This document shows positions 6,008 to 6,363 of a DNA stretch of 6,363 nucleotides, piece after piece. The stretch spans positions 1 through 6,363 of the forward strand of contig JAISTL010000238.1 in NCBI GenBank assembly GCA_031272615.1, read 5' to 3'. Both the position numbers and the translations under genes were made by a program. How positions within the stretch are numbered: position 1 is the stretch's first letter; every line of letters begins with the position of its first letter. The stretch is from Methylobacteriaceae bacterium. GTDB lineage: Bacteria; Pseudomonadota; Alphaproteobacteria; Rhizobiales; Beijerinckiaceae. The notes under the pieces were generated by a model. That model ran no database searches and was not told the origin of the DNA. It worked only from the letters and a program-made list of their open reading frames with translations.

Positions 6008-6363
6008 CTAGAAATAGCCCTCGCGTTTGCGCCGTTCCATCGACGATTCCGAGGTTCTGTCATCCATGCGGGTCGCGCCGCGTTCGGAGATCACAACATT
6101 GGCGGTTTCTGCCACAATGGCCTGAACGGTTTGCGCCGTACTCGCCACCGGGCAGGTGCAGCTGATATCGCCGACGGTGCGGAACCGCACGGAAACAACC
6201 TCGGTTGCCTCGTTGTCATCCGGTTGGGTGAGAAAAGTGACCGGAACGAGGAAGCCGTTGCGGCGAAACACCTCCCTGGGATGCGCATAATAGAGTTCGG
6301 GAAGGGGGATGTTCTCTTTTTCTATATACTGCCACACATCCAGCTCGGTCCAGTTCGAGAGCG
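6008..6363 (-). CDS. cysD: Sulfate adenylyltransferase subunit 2, C-terminal part (CysD)
   Basis: The last 117 residues of CysD, the ATP-pyrophosphatase-type catalytic subunit of ATP sulfurylase; the start lies beyond the right edge. The open frame enters the window with LSNWTELDVWQYIE, a hallmark of CysD/CysH-like proteins. It continues with YYAHPREVF, VRFRTVGDISCTCPVAS and SERGATRMDD, and ends SSMERRKREGYF, the canonical CysD C-terminus. The GDISCTCPV version of the middle motif differs from the enterobacterial LGCYPLTGAV form and belongs to another CysD subgroup. Codons continue in frame to the window edge, so the nearest internal ATG is not the real start. It is followed by cysN, its obligate partner. 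Confidence 0.95.
   Translation of the reverse strand, partial: LSNWTELDVWQYIEKENIPLPELYYAHPREVFRRNGFLVPVTFLTQPDDNEATEVVSVRFRTVGDISCTCPVASTAQTVQAIVAETANVVISERGATRMDDRTSESSMERRKREGYF

Overview
The window is one stretch of a sulfur-assimilation gene cluster. Every gene lies on the minus strand, so transcription runs from the right edge (6363) to the left edge (1). In transcription order the genes are: the C-terminal part of cysD, cysN (together the two-subunit ATP sulfurylase), a periplasmic sulfate-binding protein (sbp/cysP type), a ThiS-like sulfur carrier (hcyS type), a PLP-dependent O-acetylhomoserine sulfhydrylase (metY), a ThiF/MoeB-type adenylating enzyme (hcyF type), a stand-alone JAMM/MPN+ metalloprotease (hcyD type), and the N-terminal part of a siroheme sulfite/nitrite reductase that runs off the left edge. 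That last gene is open across the window edge.

The gene set matches the protein-thiocarboxylate-dependent route to homocysteine/methionine worked out biochemically in Wolinella succinogenes (HcyS, HcyF, HcyD, MetY plus sulfite reductase). In that route sulfate is taken up, activated by CysDN and reduced to sulfide. HcyF adenylates the C-terminal glycine of the small carrier protein and sulfide converts it to a thiocarboxylate. MetY joins the thiocarboxylate to O-acetylhomoserine, and the JAMM protease HcyD releases homocysteine. HcyD also first trims the carrier's C-terminal extension to expose Gly-Gly. Here the carrier ends in Gly-Gly-Gly-Ser-Arg-Arg, not in a single extra alanine, so the precursor tail differs from the studied protein. 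The functional assignment rests on motifs and gene neighbourhood and has not been tested in this organism.

The layout falls into two blocks. The right block (about 4456-6363) carries cysD and cysN, with a 110-nt gap between them that holds a modest hairpin. A 95-nt AT-rich gap (4456-4550) with a good sigma70-like promoter candidate precedes sbp. The sbp-hcyS gap (3379-3447) holds a very stable 41-nt stem-loop and a strong Shine-Dalgarno sequence. The left block (1-3378) is tightly packed: hcyS/metY, hcyF/hcyD and hcyD/sir each overlap by ATGA, and metY and hcyF are only 13 nt apart. No intergenic region exceeds 300 bases, and no RNA genes, mobile elements or CRISPR arrays were seen.

The organism is a Gram-negative bacterium of moderately high GC content, inferred from the exported binding protein with a Sec signal, the CysDN heterodimer and GC-ending codons. 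I cannot assign a phylum with confidence.
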